This document shows positions 1-8,028 of a DNA stretch of 64,000 nt, one piece after another (position 1 is the stretch's first letter; each line of letters starts with the position of its first letter). Under the pieces are notes generated by a model that saw only the letters and a program-made list of their open reading frames with translations, did no database searches and was not told the DNA's origin. The position numbers and the translations under genes were made by a program. This stretch comes from Actinophytocola sp963729115 (GTDB taxonomy: Bacteria > Actinomycetota > Actinomycetes > Mycobacteriales > Pseudonocardiaceae), in assembly GCA_963729115.1 (NCBI GenBank), contig CAVSMR010000003.1, forward strand, positions 1,302,001 through 1,366,000, read 5' to 3'.

Positions 1-678
1 TGGGTCGCGACGTGGCTCGTGATCACCATGCTGTGCGGGTTGCTGATCGTCGGCGTGGTCACCGGCGCCGTGGCCGAGGGCGAGCTGGACGCGTTGTTCG
101 GCGCCATCGCGGCCACCCTGGTGACGGGCGTGATCACGGTCCGTTCGGCGCTGCGGCTGGCGATGGTGAAGAACGCCCAGCGCGAGTTCGACGCGACGCA
201 CCCGCAGCCCGGCATGCCCGCGGTGGCCCGGCCCGTGCTCACGGCCATGCCCCCGAAGGGCTCGGCCGCCCGCGAGCCGATGCGGCAGCTGGCGGAGGCG
301 GAGAAGGCGCTGGCGCAGGTACTGGCCCAGCTGGCCGCGCCCCCGTCGTCGGTCCCGCCCGAGTCGGTGCAGCAGGCCGCCACCACGAGCGCGGAGGCGG
401 CCACGGCCCTGCGGTCGGTCGCGTCCCAGCTGGTGGCGGTGGAGCTGGCCAGGGACCACGCGCCGCACCTGGAACGTGGCCCGCTGGTGGAAGGCGTGTC
501 CAGCCTGCGCGAGCAGCTGGACGAGGGCCTGGTGGGCTACCGCCGCCTGGTGGCCGCCGCGGGCCGGGTGGTGGCCGCGAGCTCGGCCGCGGGCCCGAAG
601 CAGGAGCTGACCGAGGCCACGGACCACCTGGCCGGGCTGGCTGTGGCCCTGCGCGAACTCTCCGACGCAGCCGGCTGA
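1..678 (+). CDS. Membrane-anchored coiled-coil protein, 5'-truncated (possibly PspM-like)
   Basis: The reading frame is open from the first base of the window, so the true start lies upstream. The visible 225 residues start inside a hydrophobic segment (WVATWLVITMLCGLL), then a second one (about residues 30-50, LFGAIAATLVTGVITV), followed by a basic stretch and an Ala/Glu/Leu-rich region of predicted helix with no known catalytic motif. This two-helix membrane anchor plus cytoplasmic helical tail is reminiscent of the actinobacterial envelope-stress protein PspM, but the upstream neighbour (pspA would support it) lies outside the window. It ends 10 bp from the end of the convergent pyrD gene. 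The name is a guess; the topology is visible. Confidence 0.7.
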   Translation, partial: WVATWLVITMLCGLLIVGVVTGAVAEGELDALFGAIAATLVTGVITVRSALRLAMVKNAQREFDATHPQPGMPAVARPVLTAMPPKGSAAREPMRQLAEAEKALAQVLAQLAAPPSSVPPESVQQAATTSAEAATALRSVASQLVAVELARDHAPHLERGPLVEGVSSLREQLDEGLVGYRRLVAAAGRVVAASSAAGPKQELTEATDHLAGLAVALRELSDAAG

Positions 679-688
679 CCCCCGCGAG

Positions 689-1693
689 TCAGCGGGTGCG
701 GCGGTTGATGCGCCGGACCAGTCCCGGGCCGTGGTAGATGAACCCGGTGTAGAGCTGCACCAGGGACGCCCCCGCGTCGAACATCCGCGCGGCGTCCGCG
801 GCGGAGTGGATGCCACCCACGCCGACCACCGGCAGCGAGGTCTCGGCCACGACGAACGACACGACCTCCAGCGCCCGGGTCGTGAGCGGCCGCCCCGACA
901 GCCCGCCCGCCTGCTCCGCCGCCGAACTGTCCACATCAGACAGCCCGGTACGCGCCAGGGTCGTGTTGGTCGCGATCACCCCGGCGACGCCACGCGAGTG
1001 GCACACGGCCAGCACGTCCTCGATGGCCGGGAACGACAGGTCTGGGGCGATCTTCACCAGCACCGGTCGCCCCTGGGCCGCCGGCACGACGGCGGCGAGC
1101 AACGCGTCCAATGCGGCCCGGTCCTGCAAGCCCCGCAGCCCGGGCGTGTTGGGTGAGCTGACGTTGACCGCGAAGTAGTCGGCGTAGGGCCACAGCACCT
1201 CGACCGACGCGACGTAGTCGGCCTCGGCATCGGTCGCCGACTTGGACTTCCCGACGCTGATCCCCACCGGAACCGGCGCCGGCCCCAGCAGCCGCAGCCG
1301 CTCGGCCAGCGCGGCGGCGCCGTGGTTGTTGAACCCCATCCGGTTGATCACGGCCTCGCTCGCCGGCAGCCGGTACAGCCGCGGCCTCGGGTTGCCCGGC
1401 TGCGGATGCCAGGTCACCGTGCCGACCTCCACGAAGCCGAACCCGAACGCCGGCCAGCCGCGCACCGCGACGCCGTCCTTGTCCATGCCCGCCGCCAGCC
1501 CGACCGGCCCGGGGAACCGGACGCCGAACACCGTGCGCGGCGACGACCCGCCGTGGAACCGGCGCAGCGCCGCCACGACCGGCCGGACGCGCCCGAGCCG
1601 GGACAGCGACCGGATGGTGCGCTCGTGGGCGACCTCCGGGTCGCCGCCGCCGATCCGGAACAGGGCGGGGCGCAGAACGTGCTGGTAGACCAC
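689..1693 (-). CDS. pyrD: Dihydroorotate dehydrogenase (quinone), class 2
   Basis: Oxidises dihydroorotate to orotate in pyrimidine synthesis, passing electrons through FMN to membrane quinone. At 334 residues it has the class 2 length, with the N-terminal amphipathic extension (about residues 1-45) that docks on the membrane and the quinone. The FMN/substrate motif NRMGFNN is at residues 117-123, and NVSSPNTPG at 177-185 carries the serine that is the catalytic base in class 2 enzymes (a cysteine in class 1). GG(L)SGRPL near the C terminus fits the FMN phosphate site. It is a single gene on the reverse strand, divergent from the coiled-coil gene with about 40 bp between starts. The family assignment is firm. 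Confidence 0.96.
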   Translation of the reverse strand: MVYQHVLRPALFRIGGGDPEVAHERTIRSLSRLGRVRPVVAALRRFHGGSSPRTVFGVRFPGPVGLAAGMDKDGVAVRGWPAFGFGFVEVGTVTWHPQPGNPRPRLYRLPASEAVINRMGFNNHGAAALAERLRLLGPAPVPVGISVGKSKSATDAEADYVASVEVLWPYADYFAVNVSSPNTPGLRGLQDRAALDALLAAVVPAAQGRPVLVKIAPDLSFPAIEDVLAVCHSRGVAGVIATNTTLARTGLSDVDSSAAEQAGGLSGRPLTTRALEVVSFVVAETSLPVVGVGGIHSAADAARMFDAGASLVQLYTGFIYHGPGLVRRINRRTR

Positions 1694-1735
1694 CCGGCCA
1701 TCGTTTCATCGCCGCCGAGGCGTCAAGATGTAGGT

Positions 1736-2611
1736 GTGCCCGACACCGTCGATCTGGATTCCGCCGCCGAGGAGCTCTACGCCGGCACGCGGGAGGACTT
1801 CACGCCCCGACGCAAGGAGCTCGCCAAGGCCGCGAAGGCGGCCGGCGACCCGAAGCTCGCCGCCGCCATCGACAAGCTCGCCAAGCCGACCACGTCCGCC
1901 TGGCTCGCCAACCGGCTCGCCCGTGACCCCGACGCCGACGTCGACCAGGTCGCCGAACTCGGCGACGCGCTGCGGGAGGCGCACGCCAACCTGGCCGGCG
2001 CCGACCTGAAGTCCCTGTCCCAGCAGCGGACCAAGCTCGTGAACACGCTCGTCAAGCAGGCGGGCCGGCTCAACGGAGCCGCCCTCACCGAGTCGGTGAC
2101 CCGCGAGCTCGAGGAGATCTTCACGACCGCCGTCGCCGACGGTGACGTCGCGCGCGTGCTGCTCGCCGGCCGGCTGACCTCGGCCAAGGAGCTGGCCGCG
2201 ACGGTCGCCGCGTGGCCGGAGGTGTCCGGCGACCGCGCACCCGTGGCGCGCCCCGCGAAGCCGAAGCGCAAGCCCGATCTCACCGGTAGGGAGAAGGCCG
2301 AGCAGGATCGCAAGCTCGCGAAGGCCCGCGAGGAGCTGGAGGCCGCGCGCTCGGCGGTCAAGGAGGCGGAGGCCGACCGCGCGGCGGAGGAGCGCAGCCT
2401 CGCCGACGCGCAGCGGATCGCGGACGAGGCCACCGAGGAGATCCGGCGGATCTACGAGGACCTCGACGCGGCGGAGACGCGGGAGAAGGACGCGCGGCGG
2501 CGGGTCGGCTCGGCCAGCCGGTCGGTGAAGGACGCCGAGCGCCGGGCGAGCCAGGCGTGGCGGCTGGTGCAGCAGGCGGAGCGGGCGCTCGAGGAGCTGG
2601 GTGGCAAATAA
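1736..2611 (+). CDS. Conserved actinobacterial coiled-coil protein of unknown function
   Basis: This 291-residue soluble protein begins with a compact helical part (residues 1-130) holding the phrase KPTTSAWLANRLARD. A low-complexity linker (KPKRKPDLTGREKA) follows, then a long Glu/Lys/Arg/Ala heptad-rich coiled coil (about residues 185-285). No signal peptide or enzyme motif is seen. The GTG at 1736 was chosen because the frame continues upstream only into sequence antisense to pyrD, and this codon precedes the first protein-like residues. Similar proteins are common hypotheticals in actinomycetes. A pair of hairpins follows the stop. Confidence 0.75.
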   Translation: MPDTVDLDSAAEELYAGTREDFTPRRKELAKAAKAAGDPKLAAAIDKLAKPTTSAWLANRLARDPDADVDQVAELGDALREAHANLAGADLKSLSQQRTKLVNTLVKQAGRLNGAALTESVTRELEEIFTTAVADGDVARVLLAGRLTSAKELAATVAAWPEVSGDRAPVARPAKPKRKPDLTGREKAEQDRKLAKAREELEAARSAVKEAEADRAAEERSLADAQRIADEATEEIRRIYEDLDAAETREKDARRRVGSASRSVKDAERRASQAWRLVQQAERALEELGGK

Positions 2612-2630
2612 ATGCGACCCCCGGGCTGCT

Positions 2631-2675
2631 CCCGTGATCTGTGATCACGGGCTCAGGGTCGGACTGGTCCCTGAG
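2631..2675 (+). terminator. Two tandem hairpins behind the coiled-coil gene
   Basis: Two perfect inverted repeats lie 20 nt after the stop at 2611. The first has 9-bp arms, CCCGTGATC (2631-2639) and GATCACGGG (2643-2651), with a 3-nt loop. The second has 7-bp arms, CTCAGGG (2652-2658) and CCCTGAG (2669-2675). There is no U tract, which is usual for GC-rich actinobacteria. A terminator is likeliest; the first palindrome could also be a regulator site. Confidence 0.5.
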
Positions 2676-2960
2676 AGCGCCGGGGGCCGGGTGACTGCCT
2701 GGTATTCGCCGACCACACCGCGCGTCTACGGCACCGGCAGAGCCGATGTCAGCCGTGTTGCGCAGCCGGCCTAACCAACGTCCGGTTACGGGTGGTCCTT
2801 AGCGGACAGCCACCTCACGAGTCCGTCGTGAATACACTGTTGGACCACCTCCTTTCTCGTGTACCGCGAGATTACGTGGACGGCGGCCGGTCGACAAAGA
2901 ATTTTTGCCGCGTTCCAGCGCGTGGGCGGACACGCCATACGTCAGCCTGTCGAGGCACCT
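2676..2960. other. Intergenic stretch without a recognisable gene
   Basis: About 285 bases between the tandem hairpins and the putative promoter of the Thr/Pro-rich protein hold no convincing ORF, RNA gene or repeat. The composition is less GC-biased than its surroundings (for example an A/T-rich patch at about 2895-2905), as is typical of regulatory DNA. A weak inverted repeat TCTCG/CGAGA lies near 2855-2875. Confidence 0.4.
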
Positions 2961-2976
2961 CGCCCAAACGGAGGAT

Positions 2977-2982
2977 GATAAT
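2977..2982 (+). promoter_or_regulatory. Possible -10 element for the Thr/Pro-rich protein
   Basis: GATAAT at 2977-2982 is the closest match to a sigma-70-type -10 hexamer in the gap and lies about 50 nt before the ATG at 3033. No good -35 hexamer is seen at 16-18 nt upstream. This is a weak inference from sequence alone. Confidence 0.3.
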
Positions 2983-3032
2983 CTCGCCGTTCAACTACAA
3001 CCTGTCGTCGGACCAACGCGAAGGGCCACACG

Positions 3033-3434
3033 ATGGGGTCCCCCCTACGCACCGCGCACGGACGCGTGGCAGTCGGCGCCGTCATCGGTGCCGTGACCGC
3101 CGCGATGTTCGCGGTAGGCGTGCTCAGCGAGGGGAGCCAGCGGCCGTCGCCGCACGACCGGGCCGCGGTCGAGCCGGTGCCCCCCGGCCAGCCCCGGCCA
3201 ACGGACGCCCCGGCCACGACCGATCCGTCGAGCCCGTCGACGCCGACGTCCACCACCACGACGACGACAACCACCACGACGACGACCACGACCGAGCGCG
3301 ACCCCGCGGATGACGGCCCGGCCGACCCGCCACCGACCGAGGAACAGCCGCCACCTCCGCCGACCGAGGAACAGCCGCCACCACCGCCGGCCACCACGAC
3401 GACGCGCTGCACGTCGCTGATCTGCGTCGGCTAG
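3033..3434 (+). CDS. Membrane-anchored Thr/Pro-rich surface-type protein
   Basis: This 133-residue protein has a short basic N terminus, one hydrophobic segment (about residues 12-32, VAVGAVIGAVTAAMFAVGVL) and then an extracellular-type low-complexity tail. The tail includes an uninterrupted run of about 15 threonines coded by ACC/ACG/ACA codons (around 3253-3295) and two copies of PPTEEQPPPPP. It ends in CTSLICVG, with two cysteines. The segment may be an uncleaved anchor or a signal peptide, and such Thr/Pro stalks are often glycosylated in actinomycetes. Its stop overlaps the stop of the convergent ParA-like gene by 3 nt within a shared CTAG. Its function is unknown. Confidence 0.7.
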   Translation: MGSPLRTAHGRVAVGAVIGAVTAAMFAVGVLSEGSQRPSPHDRAAVEPVPPGQPRPTDAPATTDPSSPSTPTSTTTTTTTTTTTTTTERDPADDGPADPPPTEEQPPPPPTEEQPPPPPATTTTRCTSLICVG

Positions 3435-4348
3435 TTGTCCGCGACGACGTTCAGATCGGTGTCGCCGTCGCTCTCGTCCACTCCGGTGGCGTAACCCGAG
3501 TGGTAGCCGGGCTGGGCGTCCGCGTCGGCCTCCGGCCAGTTCTCCGTCCGGTGCCGGCCGCGCCCGCTGGTCCGCAATACCCGCGCCAGCAACAGGTTCA
3601 GCGCCAGCGACACCTCGCGCGCCCCCGGCGTGCCCCACTGGTGGATCGGCACGCACGCGCCCTGCGCCTGCTGCACCGCGAGCCGGTCCGGCAGCGCCAC
3701 CGGCATCACGAGCCGGCCGAAGTGCTCGCGCAGCTCGGCGATCCGGTACTGGTGCTCGTAGGACTGCGGCCGCACGCGGTTGACCACCACGCCCAGCGGC
3801 GACAGGTCCGGGTTATTGTCCTCGCGCGCCTTCTCCACCGCCTCGAACGCCCGCTGCGCGCCGGACACCGCGAACAGCGTCGGCTCGGTGACGAGCAGCG
3901 CGCCGTGCGCGGCCATCAGCGCCGAGCGGGTGAGCCGGCCGAGCGAGGGCGGGCAGTCGAGCAGCACGAGCTGGTAGGGGAGCTCCCCGTCGTCGAGCAG
4001 CGGGCCGAGCTCCAGCAGCGCGCGGCTGAGCTTCTCCAGCCGGCGCGGGTCGGGGTCCTGGTCGTTGAGCAGCTCGAGGCTCTCCGAGCCGACGAGAACG
4101 TCGACCTCCTCGCCCCAGCCGCTGCGGGCGATCGCGGCCCGGAGCACCGTGGGGTGGGGCGTCTCGAGCACGTCGGCGAGCGTGGCGTGGGTGTCGTCCG
4201 GGTCGAGGGTGGTCGTGGCGTTGCACTGCGGGTCCAGGTCGACCACCAACGTGCGCGCACCTCTGCGCTGTGCGGCCGAGGCAAGGCCGAGCACGATGGT
4301 GGTCTTCCCGACACCACCCTTGAGGCTGAGCACTGCCACCGTCTGCAC
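3431..4348 (-). CDS. ParA/MinD-family ATPase
   Basis: This is a deviant Walker A ATPase of the ParA type. The start GTG at 4348 gives 305 residues beginning VQTVAVLSLKGG, which places the P-loop KGGVGKTT at residues 10-17, as is normal for the family. A GTG at 4357 is an alternative; longer in-frame readings run back through the methyltransferase gene. Other family motifs are VVDLDPQCNAT (Walker A') and LVLLDCPPSLG (Walker B). The C-terminal 50 residues are acidic and low-complexity. No parB or parS-like neighbour is present, so a chromosome-segregation role is not indicated; orphan ParA proteins position other cargo. It is divergent from the methyltransferase by 47 bp. Confidence 0.88.
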   Translation of the reverse strand: MQTVAVLSLKGGVGKTTIVLGLASAAQRRGARTLVVDLDPQCNATTTLDPDDTHATLADVLETPHPTVLRAAIARSGWGEEVDVLVGSESLELLNDQDPDPRRLEKLSRALLELGPLLDDGELPYQLVLLDCPPSLGRLTRSALMAAHGALLVTEPTLFAVSGAQRAFEAVEKAREDNNPDLSPLGVVVNRVRPQSYEHQYRIAELREHFGRLVMPVALPDRLAVQQAQGACVPIHQWGTPGAREVSLALNLLLARVLRTSGRGRHRTENWPEADADAQPGYHSGYATGVDESDGDTDLNVVADN

Positions 4349-4395
4349 GCCGTGCACCCTACGGTGCCCGTGCGTCGGCACTACAGTTCCCGTCC

Positions 4396-5121
4396 ATGCG
4401 ACCGGATGCAGTTCGCCTCGCGCTCGACGCCGAGCTGGCCGCCGCGCGCGGGAGACGGGGCGGCGAGGCACCCCGGGTGCTCGACGTCGGCGGTGGTAGC
4501 GGCGTTCTCGCCGTGCCGCTGGCCGCCGCGGGCTGCGTCGTGACGGTCGTCGAGCCGAACCCGAACGCGCTCGCGACGCTGTCGCGCCGGGCGGAGGACG
4601 CGGGCGTCGCGGCGCGGATCACCGCGCTGCAGGCCGACAGCGACGCGCTCGGCCAGGTGGTCGCCGCGGGCAGCGCGGACCTCGTCGTGGCGCACGGCCT
4701 GCTCGAGGTCGTCGACGATCCGAAGAACACGGTCGCCGCCATGGTCGGCGCGCTGGCCGAGGGTGGCGCGGTCTCCGTGGTCGTCGCGAACCGCACCGCC
4801 GCGTTGCTGCACCACGCGATCGCCGGCCGGCTCGCCGAGGCCCGCGCGCTCGCCGACGACCCGGCCGGCCGGCTGCCGGGCGAGCTGCTGCTGCGTCGCT
4901 TCGACACCGCCGGGCTGACCCGGCTGCTGACCGACGCCGGCCTGACGGTCGAGCTCCTGCAGGGCCAGGGCGTGCTGCCGGACCTGGTGCCGGGCGCGGT
5001 CCTGGAGCAGGATCCCGGCGCGGAGCAGTCGCTCGGCGAGCTCGAGCGGCGGGTGGCGGGCGTGTCCCCGCTGCGGGACATCGCGAGCCGGCTGCACGCG
5101 GTGGCACGCCGCGCGGGGTGA
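4396..5121 (+). CDS. Class I SAM-dependent methyltransferase
   Basis: The protein has 241 residues. SAM-binding motif I, VLDVGGGSG, lies at residues 28-36, followed by the acidic end of strand 2 (TVVEPNPNAL) and a motif resembling II/III (ADLVVAHGLLEVVDDP). The N-terminal domain is a Rossmann fold, and the C-terminal part (from about residue 155) resembles substrate caps of small-molecule or tRNA methyltransferases of the SmtA/CmoM type, but no substrate can be named. The gene precedes dinB in the same direction with 57 nt between them. Confidence 0.85.
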   Translation: MRPDAVRLALDAELAAARGRRGGEAPRVLDVGGGSGVLAVPLAAAGCVVTVVEPNPNALATLSRRAEDAGVAARITALQADSDALGQVVAAGSADLVVAHGLLEVVDDPKNTVAAMVGALAEGGAVSVVVANRTAALLHHAIAGRLAEARALADDPAGRLPGELLLRRFDTAGLTRLLTDAGLTVELLQGQGVLPDLVPGAVLEQDPGAEQSLGELERRVAGVSPLRDIASRLHAVARRAG

Positions 5122-5178
5122 GCGGGAGCGATCCGGCCAGCGCCCTGATTGTCGGACCACTCTGAGAGGCTTCCGGTC

Positions 5179-6429
5179 ATGGGGCGCAGTGGGGACCTGC
5201 CGCGCGGTCTCGTCGACCGCTACAAGGCACGGGACGGCGCGTGGCCGGACGACACCGGCTGCGCGATGCTCCACGTCGACATGGACGCCTTCTACGCGTC
5301 GGTGGAGATCCGCGAACGCCCCGAGCTGGCGGAGCGGCCGGTGGTCGTCGGCGGCACGGGCGGGCGCGGCGTGGTCAGCTCGGCCAACTACATCGCCCGC
5401 ACCCACGGCGTCCGCTCGGCCATGCCCACCGCGCACGCGCGCCGGCTGTGCCCGACGGCGGTGTTCCTGCCGCCCACCTTCCCGCTGTACCAGGAGGTCT
5501 CGGCCGGGGTGATGGCGATCTTCCGCGACGTCACGCCGCTCGTGGAGCCGCTGAGCCTGGACGAGGCGTTCCTCGACGTCGCCGGCGCGCTGCGGCGGTT
5601 GCGCCGGACGCCGGGGGAGATCGCGGAGCAGGTCCGGGCGCGGGTCGCGGCCGAGCACGGGATCACCTGCTCGGTCGGCATCTCGTCCACCAAGTTCGTC
5701 GCGAAGCTCGCGTCCGGGCTGTGCAAGCCGGACGGCATGATGGTCGTCCCGCGCGACGAGATCATCGCGTTCCTGCATCCGCTGCCGGTGTCCGCGTTGT
5801 GGGGCGTGGGCCGCAAGACCGCGGAGCGGCTGGCTGGCGTGGGGCTGAACCGGGTCGGCGACGTGGCGGCCACGCCGCTGCCGAGGCTGCGGCGCACGCT
5901 GGGCAACGCGGTCGCCGAGCACTTGCACGCGCTCGCCAACGGGCACGACGAGCGCCCGGTGGAGCCGGAGTCGGCGGAGAAGTCGGTCGGCGCGGAGGAG
6001 ACCTTCGAGGTCGACCACACCGACCGCGGCGTGCTCCGCCAGGAGCTGCTGCGGCTGTCGGAGAAGACGGCCGCGGCCCTGCGGCGGCGCGGGTTGCGCG
6101 GGCGCACCGTGTCGATCAAGGTGCGCTTCGGCGACTTCACCACGATCACCCGGTCCCGCACGCTCCCGGTGGCGACCGACGTCACGCAGGAGATCTACCG
6201 GACCGCGTGCCGCCTGCTCGACGAGCAGACCCCGCCGGGCGCGATCCGGCTCATCGGCGTGCGCATGGAACAGCTGGGCGAGCAGGGCAGCGAGCAGCTC
6301 TTCCTCGACGCCCCCGACCGTGGCTGGCGCGACGCCGACCAGGCCGCCGACCAGGCCCGGGCCCGCTTCGGCGGCGCCGCCGTCCGCCCGGCCACCCTGC
6401 TCAGCCGCGACGTCCCGCCCACCGACTAG
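5179..6429 (+). CDS. dinB: DNA polymerase IV (Y family, translesion)
   Basis: An error-prone Y-family polymerase of 416 residues. The ATG at 5179 has a GAGAGG ribosome site 9 nt upstream and is preferred to a TTG at 5149. Catalytic metal ligands are D34 in LHVDMDAFYASVE and D128/E129 in PLSLDEAFLDV. The helix-hairpin-helix thumb (LWGVGRKTAERL) and the little-finger domain (SIKVRFGDFTTITRS) are in order. EQLFLD near the C terminus resembles a sliding-clamp binding motif. No LexA box was found upstream. It converges on the endopeptidase gene across a gap that holds a dispersed repeat. Confidence 0.95.
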   Translation: MGRSGDLPRGLVDRYKARDGAWPDDTGCAMLHVDMDAFYASVEIRERPELAERPVVVGGTGGRGVVSSANYIARTHGVRSAMPTAHARRLCPTAVFLPPTFPLYQEVSAGVMAIFRDVTPLVEPLSLDEAFLDVAGALRRLRRTPGEIAEQVRARVAAEHGITCSVGISSTKFVAKLASGLCKPDGMMVVPRDEIIAFLHPLPVSALWGVGRKTAERLAGVGLNRVGDVAATPLPRLRRTLGNAVAEHLHALANGHDERPVEPESAEKSVGAEETFEVDHTDRGVLRQELLRLSEKTAAALRRRGLRGRTVSIKVRFGDFTTITRSRTLPVATDVTQEIYRTACRLLDEQTPPGAIRLIGVRMEQLGEQGSEQLFLDAPDRGWRDADQAADQARARFGGAAVRPATLLSRDVPPTD

Positions 6430-6467
6430 GTGTGGATCATCGTGTGAGGTCAGTGCCGACCAACGTG

Positions 6468-6564
6468 ACCTCAGGGGACCGTGACGGCCCCCAGCCACAA
6501 TCAACCGGACCATCCGCGCCGTTCGCCGGGACGCAACCAACACTTTGAATTCCGGGGAGGCGGA
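6468..6564 (+). repeat. Dispersed ~97-bp intergenic repeat, copy 1
   Basis: This copy fills most of the dinB/endopeptidase gap and ends exactly at the endopeptidase stop codon. Its left part, from ACCTCAGGGGACCGTGACGG, matches 24820 onward almost base for base. Its right part (ACGC-AC-AACAC, then GGGGAGGCGGA) matches both 24877-24915 and 37216-37254. It codes for nothing obvious. Confidence 0.65.
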
Positions 6565-7536
6565 TCAGCAGTCGTAAGTGCTGCTGGGGTGGACTCGCTC
6601 GCAGTAGCGGACGTGCAGGTGGTTGTCGTGGTTGGGGTACTGGGTGGTCAGGCCCTCCGCGATCAGGACCGGGTCGTTGAAGAAGATCAGCTTCACGTGG
6701 CCGGGCGCGGCCGCGCGGACGGCCTGGGCCAGTGCGCGGGTGGCGGCCTGGTCGTACTCCGGTGACTGCCACGTGATGCGCCCCGCCGTGCACTGGGCGC
6801 TGTCCGTCCGGGCCGGCCAGATGTCGATGTCCATGCCCATGTCGTGGCTCCCGTGGCCGGGAATGTCGCCGCCGTGCTCGAAGCCGGCGTCCCCGAGCGG
6901 GACCTTGCCGTGCCCGGTGAACGACCGTGCCGCCGCCTCCAGCTGCGCGACCGCCGCGGCCGACGCCCAGTTCGCCGCCGTGCCGTTGCCGTCCGGGTCC
7001 TGATCGCACATGTTCGCGGCGAAGTCCGGATAGTCGTAGTGCCACAACAGGTTCTGCCACGTCACCGGCCCGACGACGCCGTCCACGCCGATCCCCGCGT
7101 GCTGCTGGAACGTCCGCACCGCCTCGGTCACCGAACCGTCGAAGGTGCCGTTCACCGGCAGCGCCAGCCGGCGCTTCGCGTTCAGCTCCACCTGCAGCGC
7201 GCGGACCGCGGGCCCCGCCGCGCCCTGCGCAAGCTGGGGCACCAGCTTCGCCCACGTCGCCGGGCCCACGATGCCGTCGACGCCCAGCCCGTTCGCGGAC
7301 TGGAACGAGCGCACCGCCGTGTCCGTCGACGCGGCGAACACACCGTCGGTCGGCGCCGCGATGCCGTGGTGTGCCAGCAGGTGCTGGAGGGCGAGGACGT
7401 CCGCACCCCGGTTGCCCGTGTTCTGCGTGGGATAGAACGCCGCGGGAAAGGCGTTGGCCGGCCAGGCCAGCAGGATGGACGCGGCCAGCACGGCGGCGGC
7501 GGTGAGCGCGAGGAGAGTTCGGCGCAGGGTGACCAT
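6565..7536 (-). CDS. Secreted murein endopeptidase with two peptidoglycan-binding domains
   Basis: A 323-residue exported protein. The signal peptide covers about residues 1-29 (cleavage near WPANA). Two PG_binding_1 modules follow, about residues 42-100 and 108-165, each with the GVDGIVGPATW-type ending. The C-terminal catalytic domain resembles penicillin-insensitive murein endopeptidase MepA (LAS fold, family M74), with probable zinc ligands in HGSHDMGMDIDIW (H231, D238) and NHLHVR (H306/H308). It should cut peptide cross-links in the cell wall. Cysteines at 177, 249, 312 and 323 could form disulfides. It is transcribed divergently from the next membrane protein. Confidence 0.85.
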   Translation of the reverse strand: MVTLRRTLLALTAAAVLAASILLAWPANAFPAAFYPTQNTGNRGADVLALQHLLAHHGIAAPTDGVFAASTDTAVRSFQSANGLGVDGIVGPATWAKLVPQLAQGAAGPAVRALQVELNAKRRLALPVNGTFDGSVTEAVRTFQQHAGIGVDGVVGPVTWQNLLWHYDYPDFAANMCDQDPDGNGTAANWASAAAVAQLEAAARSFTGHGKVPLGDAGFEHGGDIPGHGSHDMGMDIDIWPARTDSAQCTAGRITWQSPEYDQAATRALAQAVRAAAPGHVKLIFFNDPVLIAEGLTTQYPNHDNHLHVRYCERVHPSSTYDC

Positions 7537-7635
7537 GGCAGCACATTATGGTGAACATCCACCGCGAAGGTAACCGTACTGCGTGGGGTATTCACAGATG
7601 CTCATTCGCCCTGGCCCGGCCTAGAATCCGGAAGC

Positions 7636-8028
7636 ATGGCGGACACTCCGATGGCGAACGTGGTGTTGTTCGCGATCGCCGTGCTCGCGCCGACCCTCGC
7701 GTTCTGGGGCATCGTCCGCATGCCACGTCTCGTCGACGCCATCGGCGAGCGGATCCGCCGGCGCCGGGTGGTGCCGAAGGGCCTGCCGATCGAGCAGCTC
7801 GCTGCGGACCTGCGCCGCGTGCACCGGCTGCTCGTGCAGTGCCCGGACGGCACGCCCATGGTCCGCCGCGTGGCCACCCGCGACGCCTACGACGAGCTGC
7901 TGCGCCAGGCCTGCACGGCCGTCGACGTCAGCCACGAGCTCGACGCGCTGCCCGAGGGCATGGAGCGGAACATGGAGCGCCTGCGCGTCGAGGAGGCCCT
8001 GCGCGACGCCGGTCTCACGATCCCCTGA
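7636..8028 (+). CDS. Small membrane protein, hypothetical
   Basis: This 130-residue protein has one N-terminal transmembrane helix (about residues 7-25, ANVVLFAIAVLAPTLAFWG), a basic cytoplasmic anchor (IRRRR) and a soluble helical domain of about 95 residues. Comparable proteins are widespread hypotheticals in actinomycetes. A -10-like TAGAAT lies at 7622-7627, only 9 nt before the ATG, so the message may be leaderless or nearly so. Its last 14 nt overlap the 3' end of the convergent sirtuin gene. Confidence 0.7.
   Translation: MADTPMANVVLFAIAVLAPTLAFWGIVRMPRLVDAIGERIRRRRVVPKGLPIEQLAADLRRVHRLLVQCPDGTPMVRRVATRDAYDELLRQACTAVDVSHELDALPEGMERNMERLRVEEALRDAGLTIP

Noticed and set aside
3253..3295. 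Simple ACC/ACG repeats as a possible CRISPR or satellite
   Set aside because: They are in frame as a threonine run, with no spacer-repeat structure.
4381..6543. A 720-residue reverse-strand frame opposite the methyltransferase and dinB
   Set aside because: It is low-complexity and antisense to two confident genes.
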